Shown one piece after another: positions 23,308 to 36,592 of a DNA stretch of 64,000 nucleotides. The stretch comes from Amoebophrya sp. A120 (Eukaryota > Sar > Dinophyceae > Syndiniales > Amoebophryaceae). The DNA lies in contig CAJINV010000008.1 of the NCBI GenBank assembly GCA_905178155.1, positions 62,001-126,000 of the forward strand. Reading direction: 5' to 3'. The notes beneath the pieces were generated by a model. That model had not been told where the DNA came from, made no database searches, and worked only from the letters and a program-made list of their open reading frames with translations. Both the position numbers and the translations under genes were made by a program. Every line of letters begins with the position of its first letter. Positions within the stretch are counted from its first letter, which is position 1.

Positions 23308-25650
23308 CTATGCGACAAGTCGTGCGATGTTGAAGTTTTGTATGTGAAAGCGCCCATCCTCTCCGACGGAGAAGACATAATCTGCGTTGTTCCAAGCCGT
23401 AACCGCCATGACACAATGGACGTCATTGTTGTGCTTCTTGCTTCGGTGAAGTAGACGGTATTTCCTCTTGCTGTCGTGCGGAGTGGTTGTAAGTTGCTCG
23501 ATTTGCGCCAGTTCGGCAAGTTTGCTGGCCTGGTCCGTCCACCTGGTGCGAGTGTGAGAATGAAAAGTTCAATCTCAAATCAACATTCTGATACGCACGT
23601 AAATAAATGAAAATGAATGTTGGACGAAAACGAAAAGGAAAACTCGGGTTGTGAAAAAATAAATGGCGTTTTCCACTTCGCGAAAAATATAGTAGCCACC
23701 TGCCCTCGTTGTCCAGTTGCGTCTTTTGGGCGTACCGGAACTTGAGTTTCGTCTTTCGATTTGTCGCTTTGGTGGAAAAACTGTCTCCCGCAGTGTTCAG
23801 CAGAAACGTGCGCAGGGTGTTGTCGCCACAGCCGGTGAAGAGAACGTCATTCCCGACACCGTCGGGTAGGCGAGCCCAGCAGATACTGTACACGTAGTGC
23901 TCGTGCACCTTGTCGATCGCAAAGTCCTCCACCCAGTAGCGGTCGTGCAGGGAAGATTTGTCGTGCTGCGAGGCAATCTGCTCGTGCTCGGTGCCCGCGT
24001 CCGCGCCCGCAGAGCCGCCGGCGTGATTGCGGCTGAAGAAGCGCCCGAACAGCGGAATTCTGCTGCGCCAGGTCGTCGAGCCGGCCCTTTTCCCAGGCGA
24101 CGAACCAGACGCGCCGCCCTGCTGGCTGGACGTCCCAGCTCCCGCGTTCGCGGAGGTGCCCTTTGCGGTTGCCGCGTTTGATGCAGATGAACTCGCGTTC
24201 CCCGTTCGGCCCGACGAGGATGCAGTTGATGCGCTTCTCGTTCTCGAACCGCTCGACAAAGACGCTGATGCATGGGCGGCGGCTGTTGAAATGTTGCCTC
24301 CTGTGACCTGGGCGATACCCGTGAAAGGACCCGAGTCGCCACTGTTACGTTTGATAATGATCATGTGCGACAAAGTCAAAACATCAAAGAACAAACGTCA
24401 TCCTGTGTATAATTTCAAAGGTTGAGCAAACAATGAAAATGTATTCCAAAAAACGAAGGCAAGAGCATTCTTGTTCTCACGTACTTGAGCAGAAGCAGAT
24501 CGGTGGCAATTCTCTCGACGTCGTCCATGCGATCGCTTTGGGCGGTTTTTTTTCGATCCTTCAGCAGTTCGTAGTCTTCCAAGCCCTTCACTTCGCGCCA
24601 AACGCGGACGGTTTTGTCCTGGGAGCAACTTGCGAAGTGGGACCCGTCCGGGGAGTAGGCGAGGGACCACACGATGTTGGAGTGGTTGTCCAAGGTCATG
24701 TGCAAGCTCCACTCTTCGGGCGCGTTTTTCGCGTTCATGGCACGGTAAACGCGAATGGTGGAATCGAAGGAGCAGGACAGTAGTTCGTCTTCGCGGTTGG
24801 GGCGCCAGGCGAGGTACTTCACGTCGCCGGTGTGCTCTGTGAAGACCGCGATGCAGTCAAAAGAGTCCATGGCGTACAGGTAGACCGCCTTGTCGCGACC
24901 GGAGGTGGCACAGAAGGACCCGAAGGGGGAGAAGCGCACGCACTTCACCTCGTTGTCGTGACCGACAAACCGCTGGTATACGGCCCAGGGGGGCACGTCC
25001 AGCGGCGTGCTGGACACCAGTTCTACGTCCTCGTGCTTCACTTTGGCGCTGCCCGCGACGTTCTTCAGCGGCTCTCCGTTCGGGTTATGGTGCAGGATTA
25101 GTGTGATCGCGTCGAAGCTGGCGCACGCGAGCAGGATCCCGCCCTTGCCGGTGGGAGCCGGGGAGAAATCCAGCGAGCGTATCGTGCGCGCGCACTCCTG
25201 GGAGAGATCCACGCTGCAGTAGAACGCAAAGCCCCCTCGCGTCGCAGTGGCTGAAGGTCGCTGCAAAGTAGAGGACCCAGATGTCGAGGAAGATGATGTG
25301 GAGGCACCGGCAGCCGACGCTGTTGCAGTATTAACTCCGGACGGGGTGCTGGGGACGTATGTGCTAGACGAGGAGGAACTGGACCCGCCGTAGGATGCTT
25401 TACCTCTTGTACCAGCTGCTGCTGCTGCAGATGGTGCCCGCGATGGAGGATCGAAAAAGTCACTGCAATGCCGGTAGACGGCGATGTTCATGTTCGCACG
25501 ACTGACGGCGACAAGACCGATTTCTGGAGAGGACACCGCGCAGGTCCACAACACCTCCTCGACGCCGGCATTCGGCCGTCCGAAATCGTGCAACAACCTG
25601 GTCTCTGCCGAGACCGTATGCAGGTCCAGGTCAATTTTCTTGGTCGCCAT
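23308..25650 (-). CDS. CIAO1: Cytosolic Fe-S cluster assembly WD40 protein CIAO1
   Basis: Three exons: 25650 to about 24484, about 24348-23700, and 23542-23308. The start MATKKIDLDL is chosen because the longer frame opens only at GTG, and a CCCTAG acceptor-like site lies just upstream. WD40 blades are readable: 'HDNEVKCVRFSPFGSFCATS', 'HTGDVKYLAWRPN', 'NIVWSLAYSPDGSHFASCSQ' with 'DKTVRVW', 'HEHYVYSICWARLPDGVGND', and a last blade 'NNDVHCVMAVTAWNNADYVF'. CIAO1 is the propeller of the CIA targeting complex, which delivers Fe-S clusters to cytosolic and nuclear proteins. Odd features are low-complexity inserts: an S/T/A-rich stretch in the first blades and a longer one (~100 residues, S, A, G rich) before blade 5, making it much larger than the ~340-residue human protein. 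The intron 23543-23699 is GT-AG. The first intron has two phase-compatible boundary choices. Confidence 0.85.
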
Positions 25651-27301
25651 TGCCGTTTCAGTTAGTTTCACCCTAGGGAATGGAAGGAAATAAATCGATT
25701 CTTTTCGGGAATAAAAGATCAGGAATTTTTTCTATAAATATTGTTACTTTTTCTCTACTTATCTCTACTCCAGCCTAACAGCGTGACTAACCAGAACGGA
25801 CAAATAGTACGACACTCAAATATCATGCAGTAAAGCTGCACCTGGTGCAAGAATACACACTATTAACAGACGAGTGCTCTTACTGGACGACCCCTCACCG
25901 TGATTAGTAGGTGAACTGTCGATCACACAGGTAGCTTATGACTACGCTAATGCGTGTGAGTGTGTCGCTGGATGTTAATATATATCAAGTGTAAGTCGAG
26001 CTGCAATACATCACTAGGTAAAGCTGTAGTATGTGCGTCATTGTTCGTGCAACTAGCGCGGTCGCTTTGGTGCGACTGGCATGCAGCGATAGTTTAAATT
26101 TATTGCATGCCCATATTTTTTTTGTTTCTTCTTCTTTGTATGTGTGCACACACGACGAAATCGCCTGCGCCACTGTGCGAGTACAAGTATCAACATGATC
26201 CACTACAGGAAGGTCTAGGACATTGAGATCATCCTTCGTCGATGAGCCGCATCTTGCGCATGTATTCCGATGCGCTTTTCATTGTGAGTAAGTACGAACT
26301 ATGATAGAAGGAAGCTAACATTAAACTACTTATAGAACAACTTCCAACTTTGTCTTTTCAAGATCTTTTTTGTGTTTCTTCTGCCGCTTTTGCTTTTGGA
26401 AAAACAAAAAGAACTTCGCGGCCTCGGTCGACATTCGAGTCGAGAACAAGAGTCACATACCAAACTTCTATGCGCCATGCCTCACCTGCGACTGTTGAAT
26501 GCAGGCCGTGTGGTGCTGGGCACGGAATTTCTTTTCAGTTCACCACAGTGCTGCTATCTGCTTACATTTTGCGCTCCTTTTTGGAACTCCCTATATTGTA
26601 CAATAAGAGACAGCACACAAGTGTTGATTTACACGCCTTCTCGTCTGTTTCTAAAACTAAAAGTGAAAGGATACAAGCGATCTTGTTCATGATCATGATC
26701 TCAAGTTGTTTTTACTTGAGAGTCTAAATATCGCTGTGCGAGCACGTAGTATGCACTCCTTAGCATTCTGCCGTCTTTTGAAACGGTTACAACAATTCCG
26801 ACATATTACTTGCTGGCATAGCTTGGCATCGTTAATTTCCAATAGATTCGATTCCAGGTCGTCCATGATGATGAGAATTTAAATTTACTGAGAACAAGTA
26901 GAGAGCAGAGGCAAAGGACGGAGTTCTAGTTACAAGAAGATAGTGCCAGGACGAGCATTCAGAGTCATCACTGCAAGAGCAAGGACAAGGAGCCTTCGTT
27001 CAATGTTAATACATTCTTGCGCTTACTGTTGGTGGATTATACAGGGAGGCACTTCTACGAAGCCCAAAAGTCCAACTGCTGCTCATGCATTTTTTTGGTC
27101 GTTGTAGTTCTAGATGTAGATTGGTAATATCAAAGAAAGGTTATACTGGATACGTTGGTCTAGGTCTTGGTTTATACGTTTACGCTTTTCTATTTGATTG
27201 AAGGATAATCTTCAACCACGATCCTGCACCTGCACCAGTTCCTTTACGAAGGCAATTCCACTGCAGGAGCAACTTTCATCTCTCTTCGTCTTCTACTGCT
27301 T
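25651..27301. other. Intergenic, nothing recognised
   Basis: AT-rich between CIAO1 and the 3' end of the EF-hand gene. Only frames of about 125 codons or less without domains. No repeat or RNA gene recognised. Confidence 0.5.
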
Positions 27302-30300
27302 TCACGCATCGAAAGTCTGCACTTTTGGCGGTCGCTTGGTTCCCAGGACGAGACGGTAGCGGCGTTTCTCGCCCGTGACGCGCAGCTCATCCTGCCACGT
27401 GAAGGGCCGGACCGCTTCCCATAGCGGCAGGTCGGCCATAGAGCGCCGCACGTCCATGATCAGTGGCGAGCAGCCCAGACAGGTGATGTTTGCGGAGTAT
27501 CCCCCGCAGGTTCGCTTGGGAATCTCGAAGCAGTAGGGGCAGCGAGTGCTCCAGGCGTCCTTCGACTCAAAGTTGACCACTTCGACACTCTCGAAGGGGT
27601 CCCATCGCTGCCTCAAAAGCCGCGTGAGCGGCGACACGTAGCTGGTTTTCGTGGCGCAGATCAGTTTTTGGAGGCGCAGCAGCCGCTCGGCCGTACCCTG
27701 GTCAAACAGCTTCTCGGCTCGCTGCTGCTGCTGCACTTTACCCAGCGCTTCACTAAACAGGATGTTCTTGGAACTTTGTTCTACTATGGGGGCCTCGTCC
27801 TGGGCTTTCAGCGCCATCTGGATTTCGTTCTGCTCCAGCAAAACTCGCAGCTTTTCGTCCTGGCGCACGGCTTCCGCGATGATGTCGTCAATTTTGGAGT
27901 AGTATTTCTGAAACTCCGCTCGGATGTATCCAATCAGCCACAGCGCTTTCACGTACGTGGACGCGCTCTTCTGCAGACTGTTGCCGTTCTGGAGTAAGTG
28001 GTAAAACGTCATTTTCAGCAGGGTTTCTTGGAAGGCGCGCTTGCCGAAAATGCGATACGTCTTCACGTTCGAGGTCGTGGAGGCGGTGCTCTTGTTTCCT
28101 TTTCCTGCCGTGCCTTTACTGGGAGAGCTATTCACCTTCGACGGGGAAGACTTCTTGCTCACCGGGTCCGGCGTTAGTACCTCCTCCTGACTGTTTCGCC
28201 TGCTTGGTGGGGGCGGGGGCATCTTGATCAGTTTCACCATGCCGGGAGAGAACCCGTAGTCCTCGATCTTCAGGAACGTGTGGCCGTGGTCAACGGACAT
28301 GTCGACCGTGTCGCCCTCCAGGGCGCGCTTCTTGCCGCTCTCCTCCTTATACCTTTTCAGGATGCGGTACAGCTCCGACACGGACAGTTCGCCGCTCGCG
28401 TCCTCATCCATCATGATAAACATTTGATTAAACTTATCCCGTGTAGTAAAAACGTCGACGTCCCGGCTACAAAATAAGTAGTTCTGATGGTCATGCAGAA
28501 TTTGAATTTGAATTTTGATCAGGTGCTGTAGGCATGTGACAACATGTGTCTGAAGAAGCGACTCCTCTCCATTAATGGCAATGAGACGTAGTTGTGGTTA
28601 TTTTCTCTATTATAAAAATTGGAGACGTTTGTCTTTGTACACAGGATAAATCACGTCCACTGATGGCAAGGGGTCTAACCGCGTCTGTCGCAAGCCCATG
28701 CGGAATTCCTGGTTTTCCATGTTGCATTTTTTGGCTCCTATGTAAATCCGACAAGGAAAAGCTTGAAGACGTCGTCAGGAAATTTAAATGCTTCATCTCC
28801 ACCTGCCACTTCTAGTTCTGAAAAACATGAATAGCACCACCGGACGAAAAACAGAAAAGATGAAAAGTACGGAATCGGAACAAAGCGTTTTTGATTTTCT
28901 TTATCATCCATGTGCTTGCGCTTGCGCATATCAAAATCTTCACAATACCTCTGCACTAACATCTCCACTTCCATCCACGTCGAAGAGGGAAAAAAGTTTC
29001 TTGATGTCTCCACCCCGATTTTCGAGCCAGCCGTCCAGCGACGCAAGCACGTGCCAAGTTTCGTATTCCATCCGGGTCATATCCTCGAAGGGTTTTGTCC
29101 AGAACGTTTCGCGGTCCATCTCTCTCGCCGCGGCTTTCTCTTCTTCCTCCTCCTGTTGCCTACTGGAAAACCCGAGATAGAGCCGGTTCATGGCCGCGGT
29201 GTTGCTTGCTGTTCCAGCCCCAGCTGTGGGCTTGGTCGCAGACGAGGAAACGACCGCTGCTGTGGAGGTTACCCCGACCGCTACTGTCTTGTCTGGACTG
29301 TTGATTGCGATCGTTTCGCTGTCCCCCATACCGCGAGCCCCCGTCGTACTCGGTGAGGAGGCAGACTGCCCGGCTACTACGCCTTTGCTGTCAGATCCGG
29401 CGGCGTCCACTGCTCCCGCTCCTGCGGAATTACCAGATGCGGGCGGCTTCGATGGCGACGAGCCGCCCGCGCCAGCCATCATAGCGGTAGTAGCCACCAC
29501 TGCGTTTGCGGCCGCCTTCTTTTTGGAGCTGCCCGGGCTTCCTCCCTCCTTCTTGACGGGGGAGGGCTTCTCGGGCGGCAAGACCGGATGCAACTCCGCC
29601 AGGTCTTCCACCAGTTTGCGCTCCTCATACATGCAGATCATCGATAGCATCTCCGCGAAGCGTCTCACCTCGGGGTCGCTGCTGTTCTCGAGTTCCCCGT
29701 CCTTGAAGACGCAACACTCCGCGGAGTGGTAAAAGGTAAACAAATCCGCAAAGGAGAGCACCATAGGGAAAAACTTGAAGTCCACGGTGAACCGCAGGAA
29801 GGCGCCAAAGGACATGTGGCCCTCAGACCAGCCAAGCAGGTCCGTCGGGAAGTCGGCAAACGCGTCAAATAGTTCGTCGAACACTTGTTGCCACTGCCAT
29901 TGCCATAACCAGATTTCGGGTTCGCAAAACATCTGCCTGATCCGGACCAGTACTGAGTTGGCTTGCACGTGGAAGTTTACCTAAAGGGATGATTTTATAA
30001 ATTTCTCGTCGTCGGAATTCGCTTTGTTCCTTGAGATGAACATAAATGTGCCGCTTCGTCCGTCCTCGATCCCTCTACCTAGTTCAATCTAAAAAATCAT
30101 CGAAAATCATATACTTACCATCTCAGGGACGTCCATGCTGGTGGCTTCGTCGAGTTTCCGAATGGCGGCGTTGAAAATTGCGGGGTCGACTCGATGGCTG
30201 AGGTTCTGTACCGGGTAAAACTTGCGCTCCACTGGTTTCCGCTTGGTTAACTTGAGCGGAATGCCCGCTTTTTCAAACTTGGTGGCGAGACTCTGAATAA

Positions 30301-33300
30301 ACACGCCCCGCTGCTCTTTGACGCGCATTATCCGATCCGCAGCTCGTTCGAGAAAATCGGTGAAGAAGTCCGTGCCATTTACAATATGTAAAATTTTCTG
30401 AATGATCGGCAAGAAATCCTCCAGGATGGACACCGTCCCGAGGTAGTTCATACTCTCAATCTCGTTTTTCGCGGGCTCCTTTATTGAGGTGCCGGATGAC
30501 CTTGTTTATGAAATTTTATTGGTTGATGTAGTTCGCAATTCCCACGTGGTGGGTATATTCGGAATCGAACTGAAGAGGTTGCTAGTCTCTTGCCATGCTT
30601 CGATACCCACTCCCACAGTTCATTTACACTTGCAACGAAATATGACGGGCAAACTTCATCAGCAAGGTAGGGCAAAAATACTGATCATTGGCGACCGCAG
30701 GCTCTTGTGGGGATGGAACCGCTCCTGGTGGTGGTAATTCCTCTACGGTCGTCTCCTTCTTCAGCTTGCTTACAGGCCGTTTGTTCTTGTTTTGCTCCTC
30801 CAACTCTTGCGAAAATTGTCGCTTTTTCTCTTCCTTTGCCACGGCATACTCGCGCCGCAGAATTCGGTCGACTTGCCGCTTACGCGCCGCATCAATTGCA
30901 GCCGGGTCATAGGTGACATAGGAATCGAAGATGTTGCAAGCGTAGAGCATACCAATCTTGCCGCTCTTCGTACAATCCTTGACGACCTAGTACGTTTGGT
31001 TTTCTTGAAAGGATCAAAATCAATAGTATTGCGCGGAGCGAACTAATGATACAGATGATTTGCTTTTTATCGTTTTTATTTTTTTCTATTTTTTAAGACA
31101 TACATAAAGACTCAGACGCACTCTTATACCGCTACGCCGTCTAGCTCCACAATTTCGCAGTCCAGGAGAAATCTGCAGAAGGTGCTGCGGTGCAGGCGTT
31201 CTCGTTGCATTTTGGAATTCGTCATACCCGAGGCACATTCGTGATAGTCCTGAATGACTTGCAGGAGTCGAAAACAGTCTTCGGGCTGAAAACTAGTTCC
31301 GCATGTGTCCACCCATACACCATTGACGAAGGCGAGATTGCGATCCGGGTCTAGTCTTTTCTTCTTCTCCGGCAGTCCTTGGTTAGTTGTGCCTGAACCT
31401 ATGAAGATGAGATCATGTAGATGTAGTTTCGCGTCTTCTACAAGAACTCGTAGGATCTCCATGAGCTATGTCAATCTTCCATATACTTCTCAGTAAAAAG
31501 TCAAATGTAAACAAGGCTTCAAGGCTTGTTTATATTTGACTTTTTCCACCTTTGCCTCTCGGAGCTGCAGACCTCTCAGGATGAGCATAAGAAGTAGAAG
31601 TTAGTACTGTACATGAAATAACTGAAATTGAAATGTCGCACTCCCTGAATCAGAAATCAACAGAAGAATGATAACATCAAATAAAAGAAAAAGCAAGTAC
31701 CCTCCTCCCCCGCTTGTTCACCTTCCTTTTTCTTTTTACTCGGCGCAGGAGGAAGAGAAGGGGGACCCAGCGCCCCTTGTCTCTTCCACCAGTAGGTAAT
31801 GAGCTCGCGGATTGGTGGTGGACCCTCGTGCTTGAAAGTCGGATGGCGGGGAGCCATTGTGCTGTCGATGAACTGGGGCGGGACATTACTCCTCCAAACT
31901 GTGATGTCGTGGTTGGAATCCAGTTCTTTTCGAACATGTGTATGATACGTGGTAGACCACATGATCGACAATCGACATCTCATGCGCATTTTATCCAAGT
32001 ACAGCGTTACTCGTTTTGGTAATACGGCTACAACTACGCCAAGAGCGGTGGACCCCTGGTGCTCAGGTGCATCTGCACAGACGACAGCGCATGATCTGAT
32101 GCTGATGATCACTCCTGCACAGCAGCACATAAATCATATAATACCATTGCAGGAGCTCTAGCAAATAAACTAACAATTATACGCGTCCCAGCCATCGTGG
32201 CTTGCTGTATTTCGGCGAAGACGTGCAGGACGAGCCTTTCGTCGTACAACTTTTGATTTTTGTTGAAATCGTCGGTGTCGCGCTTCCACCGAGCCTTGAT
32301 CTCCTTTTGGTAGGCCTCATCGTGATCGAAAGCCCGCCTCACAGCCATCATCTGGAGCTGCCGCTGCGTCGCGCGGCTCACCTCAAATTTTTCGGGCGGA
32401 AGCTCCCAATGCATGGGACCCAGCGTATCAGTGACGCTAAATTCCGGTGCATCCTGGTGGTCCGTGGACGAGGCCGCAGTTTTGCTCTTCGGGCCCAGCA
32501 GCCGGCCAGTCTGCGAAAAGCTCTTGCTCACAGAAAACATCTCTTTGTTCGTGTGTGCGTCTGGGTTGCGACCCGCGGCACCACCAAGCTGCTTCCGCTG
32601 GATCTCCGCTTTGCGCTGGTACTTTCGCTGCTTCACCCAGAAGTGACTGCTTTTCATCACTGTCGCGCCGCGAAAGAGACCTGCAGATCATTGATTGATG
32701 TAGGAGACAGCGAAAAGTGAGGATCAGCACGTGCTGTCGCACTTCATACCGAGACGTAAGTAAGGAGACATTCATACTCATAGATACTACATACACACAT
32801 GCACAAACGAAGCCGAAGACACATTCATGCTCTTGGTGCATGTGAGTGTGACATCACTACTGCAGATGTAACGCAGCTCCGTTCTGTAAGTTCAAGTTAT
32901 ATGTATGTGTTTCAAAATGACAGGGGCAAAAATATTACTCGCAGACGTTGTGTTTGCGGGGTCGGTGTTGACGCCCGCTGGAAAAGCGTAGGGGTTGTCG
33001 TCTTCAATTTCATCTTCGCGAATACCAGTACCTGGAGCCCAGGACGAGCTACTGGACAGTAGTTTCGGCTGTTCCTGATGTTCCCCGGGTCTGAGTACAT
33101 CTCCACTACTTGTTTTTCCGCCGCCAGAGTCGAACGTTTTGCGAAACTGGGATCCACCAAAGGTTGCGGCAAGGGTCGGATGATAGTCCAATCCGGTCGT
33201 GTTTCTTGTGGTCGTGAGGGAGCTTCGCATCCAACTCCGGGAATCCAGGTCATAGAGCCAATCGTTCTGGCTTTTGCGGACCAGGCTCACCCGCGGAATA

Positions 33301-33506
33301 CTGGCATCGCTGCCTGAACTCCAGCTGTGCTTGCTGCGACTCTGCCACGCGCCAACGTTGTACAACATCTCGCAGTTGTTCTCGGTGTTCGCGGTGACGA
33401 GTAAGCGGAGTCCTCGGTTGACCAGCGAGTATCGAACAAGCGTATTGTACTCAAGTGGAAGTGACAGTGAGTGTGATCCCCCGCATTTGCGTGGTGATAA
33501 ACGTTC
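27302..33506 (-). CDS. Large EF-hand protein, multi-exon, possibly flagellar
   Basis: Open pieces that chain on the minus strand: ~33506-32930, ~32680-32160, ~31940-31690, ~31447-31124, ~30950-30640, ~30450-30120, ~29968-28980, then a 373-codon last exon ending at 27302. Two adjacent EF-hand loops straddle an intron: 'LFSLFDVDGSGDVSAE' and 'FIMMDEDASGELSVSELYRI', each with D-x-D-x-(S/D)-G and a terminal Glu, so calcium binding is likely. Other exons are charged and helical, with an S/P/G-rich linker of ~130 residues in the 29 kb exon. The C-terminus holds 'CPYCFEIPKRTC' and 'CLGCS', a possible four-Cys metal site. I do not recognise the family; the style resembles calcium-binding axonemal proteins. 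Exon borders are approximate and it could be two genes. Confidence 0.55.
28435..28648. mobile_element. Probable introner between the two EF-hand loops
   Basis: The left end TATCCCGTGTAGTAAAAACG and right end CGTTTGTCTTTGTACACAGG plus ATA are inverted matches to each other and to the ends of the elements at 18.35, 49.78 and 54.32 kb. It lies between the exons that encode the paired EF-hand loops. A clean target duplication was not found and the frame restoration was not proved, so this copy is weaker than the others. Confidence 0.5.
31495..31545. repeat. Near-perfect 25-bp-arm palindrome in an intron
   Basis: AAAAAGTCAAATGTAAACAA plus GGCTT is followed, after one base, by its inverse with two mismatches (AAGGCTTGTTTATATTTGAC plus TTTTT). 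It lies in an intron of the EF-hand gene, 50 bases upstream of an exon. It would form a strong RNA hairpin. Confidence 0.8.
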
Positions 33507-36500
33507 TCATGCCTGGTGTCGCGGTGGCAGCGGTTTTCGGACACGCTCACGCATTTTTTGGTTTTCTTTTGCGTTGTTATGAATACACGTACCAAATCGC
33601 AGCCCTTCAAACCCGGCGCGTGCTTCTGCTTACAAAAGAGGAACAATGTTAATAAATACGAAATAGAAACGACAACGCAACTATTTATATTACCGCGACC
33701 GCCCGTGCTAGATCTTACTACAGTACGGAAGACAAATAATAATCTCACTGTCGATGGGATCGCTAAAACGATGAATAAACGAAACGAGGTCGATCACTCG
33801 ACGATACTGCAACAGAGCGATGTACCATTGCGATGAATGTGAGGAATTTACTAAAACAAGAAACTATGTTTTCTACACTCAGAGTCTTCACGTCCTAGAT
33901 CAACGAGAAGTTTTCTGGGACACTTGGTCTTGACAGCGACGAACTCAACATAGTGACGATAGCGAATAAGCCGAGGACAAAACAAAATCCGCGCTAGAGC
34001 GAAGCAACATCTATGACGGAACAGGAGCAGCATGAGAAAATGCCAACAAAGTACCCAGCAGATACGTATGCTTCGTTATGTATCACGTGCGCAGAATTAT
34101 TTTCTGCGCCTGGCCGACTGCTGTATGCCGGCCACTTTCAAGATGAAGAGCCAGCAACCAAACGTGCTCGTGCAATTGCAAGCAGAAGTCGGATAGATTA
34201 GTGACATAGTCCTGAGTCTTATCTCAACTGCCTGCGATGAAAAAGCAGACGTCAATCAGACACAGGACGCGGCCCGAAAATACTGGCGCAGCAAGCATTG
34301 CTCTGTACTACTCGAGATGGCTGAGTCTGGTGTTAGCTTGTTCTGCCATTATAAATGCTTCTGCACAACTACAAGGTCGCCGACTAGTACACGCAATATT
34401 ACGCAATAAGAAGAACTTCCCGAGAGCACAATAGTGGATGAAGATGTGCGCACGCGCATTTTCTATGACGAAAAAACATGAAGATACAGCGGAAAATTAG
34501 TTGCTTCGAAACAACGCACGCATGTTCTTAAAGCTGACGCAACATGGAAACGTGAACTTCAAGCGTGTAGAAGCGGATGCAACTAACGAAAAAAACTGAG
34601 AGTACATTTGATGTAGAACTTTTTTGTTCCTTCAAAACGAGGAACATCCCCAGGAGAAAAGTGCTGTCTTAGCAATATAGAAAAAGCAGCTCGTCGTATA
34701 TATTTGTTTCTTGGCCCACTGCACACGACACACTCACATGACGGTGCAGAGCAGAAAAGGAAATGGAAGAAAAAATTGTTTGTGGATTACGTTGCGCGGT
34801 TGCATCATCGGGGCCCCGTTATTTTCAGTCCATATACTTTCCGTTCTCTATAATCGAAGTACTAAGAGCTTCATTAGCCTTTTTTTCTCATATTATCTCT
34901 TTTTCATCGTACAAGACCTTCATCGGTGTCGTGTTGCAATCATGGTCGAAAAGTTGTACAGAGCGTAAGCGTTGATTTCTTGCGATTGCCCTTTCCACCT
35001 CTCGATGCCTCCTGTAGGCTTACACCGAGTGGCAGTCCTCCTGGCGCCGCAGCTAGAAACTTTTTGAACTTTTCTAATTTCATGGTTCTTCTTTTGTTAA
35101 TTTGTTGGTAGGTTCTTGCAAAATCGAGACGCTTTATTCGTAGAAGCAAAAGTCGAAGCTGCTATCAGTTACAATAGTAATCATGTCGCAAGCTGTGCAA
35201 TGAATAACGATACCGACGTCGGAGTCGATCTCGATACAGAGCCTATCATTTCTACGTAGCAATTGCGAGGACGCACGCCAGAAAATCATACAATTGAAAA
35301 TCCTGAGGGGCAGAGTCAACACCTTTACCATCTGTACCGTTGTGTTGAATGCCCCAAAATCAAAAAATTGCAGTGTTTCACCCGGCAATGTGGTCGCGGT
35401 TGCTACTCGAAACTCCTACCGCGGTTTCATTTTCCGCCGACTGCGCTAGGCACTCTATGTACTATGGATATTCGTGGAGAAGAAAAATATGGTGGCGTAA
35501 ATTTAGTCGTTCTCGTGCTTGAGCTTGATGTTGTTATTGTTTGGTTCATACTCAAACCTTAACTCCACTTCTTGTCGTGCTACTTTGCTCGCCTGTGCGA
35601 GTGCTGTAAGCAGCAAGCCATGGAGAGGCTGAAGTTGTCGCAGATGCTTGTAGTTCTATCAAAGCAAAAGTTAACTAGGTGGCGGCGATCGCGATGAATG
35701 TCCTCAATATGGTTCGCGAAGAAGTAAAAAAGAGCTCAACAACATCTGTATTTTAAATGTTTATGCGATGTCGGCCTCGCAAACTAGTTTACACTAGAAA
35801 AGTTGATGGACTTGTTCGCATACTGCAGCTGAGAGGTTGATTTTCAGCAGTGCCAAACAGAAACGGACGGAGTGTAGATGGTGTCATGTCGTGTAGATAT
35901 TTAGTTTTCATCTATACGGGAATGCGAGGTGCAAGGTCATTGAGGTCGTGCTGAACTTTTCTAATTCGGAAAAAAATGCACCGATAACGAAAAAAGTCGT
36001 AGGATCGCAACCCGCAAAGAGTTTTCGACAATTCAAGTCATAAAAACTATCTGTTCGTATTCGTCACCCATCCCCGCCGAGTCTGTGCATATTACGTATG
36101 CCACAGAAGCGCTGAGCATCCTGTGTGCGTACAAAGAAAATGTTGAATGAAAATCATTTTTCTAAAAAAAGAAAGTGCTGTAGTCGCGATTGCCGATCTT
36201 GGCCAGACGTACCAACGCAACATAGTCAGGGGTAGTTGTATTCGGGTAGGGAAAATGGAGTAGGGAAAATGTTGTAAGTGAAGCTATAGACGTAGAAATA
36301 AGCACTCAACAAATAAACACCAGCTCTCTATATATCATTCTTGTCGCGAAACTTTTCTCGACGAAAAGTCAAATATGGAGGTACGATTGGCTTTCATCTA
36401 TCATGAAGTTTGTCGCGAAACTTTTCTCTAGAAGTGAAAAGTCAAAATAACGTCTTCGTTGGCTCGTCATATCTACTTTAGATCTGCAGCGATTCTCCTC

Positions 36501-36592
36501 AATAAATCATCCTGTTCATTTTCGTCTAGATATTACTCGTCGTACATCTTCACCTTCTTGTTGACTACATTTTCATTGCACAGTTCGCTTCT
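33507..36592. other. Gene-poor stretch of about 3 kb
   Basis: AT-rich. The only frame of interest is minus, about 35134-35420 (hydrophobic/polar, ending in DSSFDFCFYE), preceded by a TAG acceptor-like site. It could be an exon but has no recognised domain. A direct duplication sits at 36343-36447. Nothing else recognised. Confidence 0.45.
36343..36447. repeat. Direct duplication near the 3' end of the eEF3-like gene
   Basis: TTGTCGCGAAACTTTTCTC followed shortly by GAAAAGTCAAA occurs twice, about 65 bases apart, same orientation. Also present in each copy is a small inverted pair (CTTTTCTCG/CGAAAAG). It lies downstream of the eEF3-like stop codon and could be a 3' processing or structural element. 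Confidence 0.7.
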
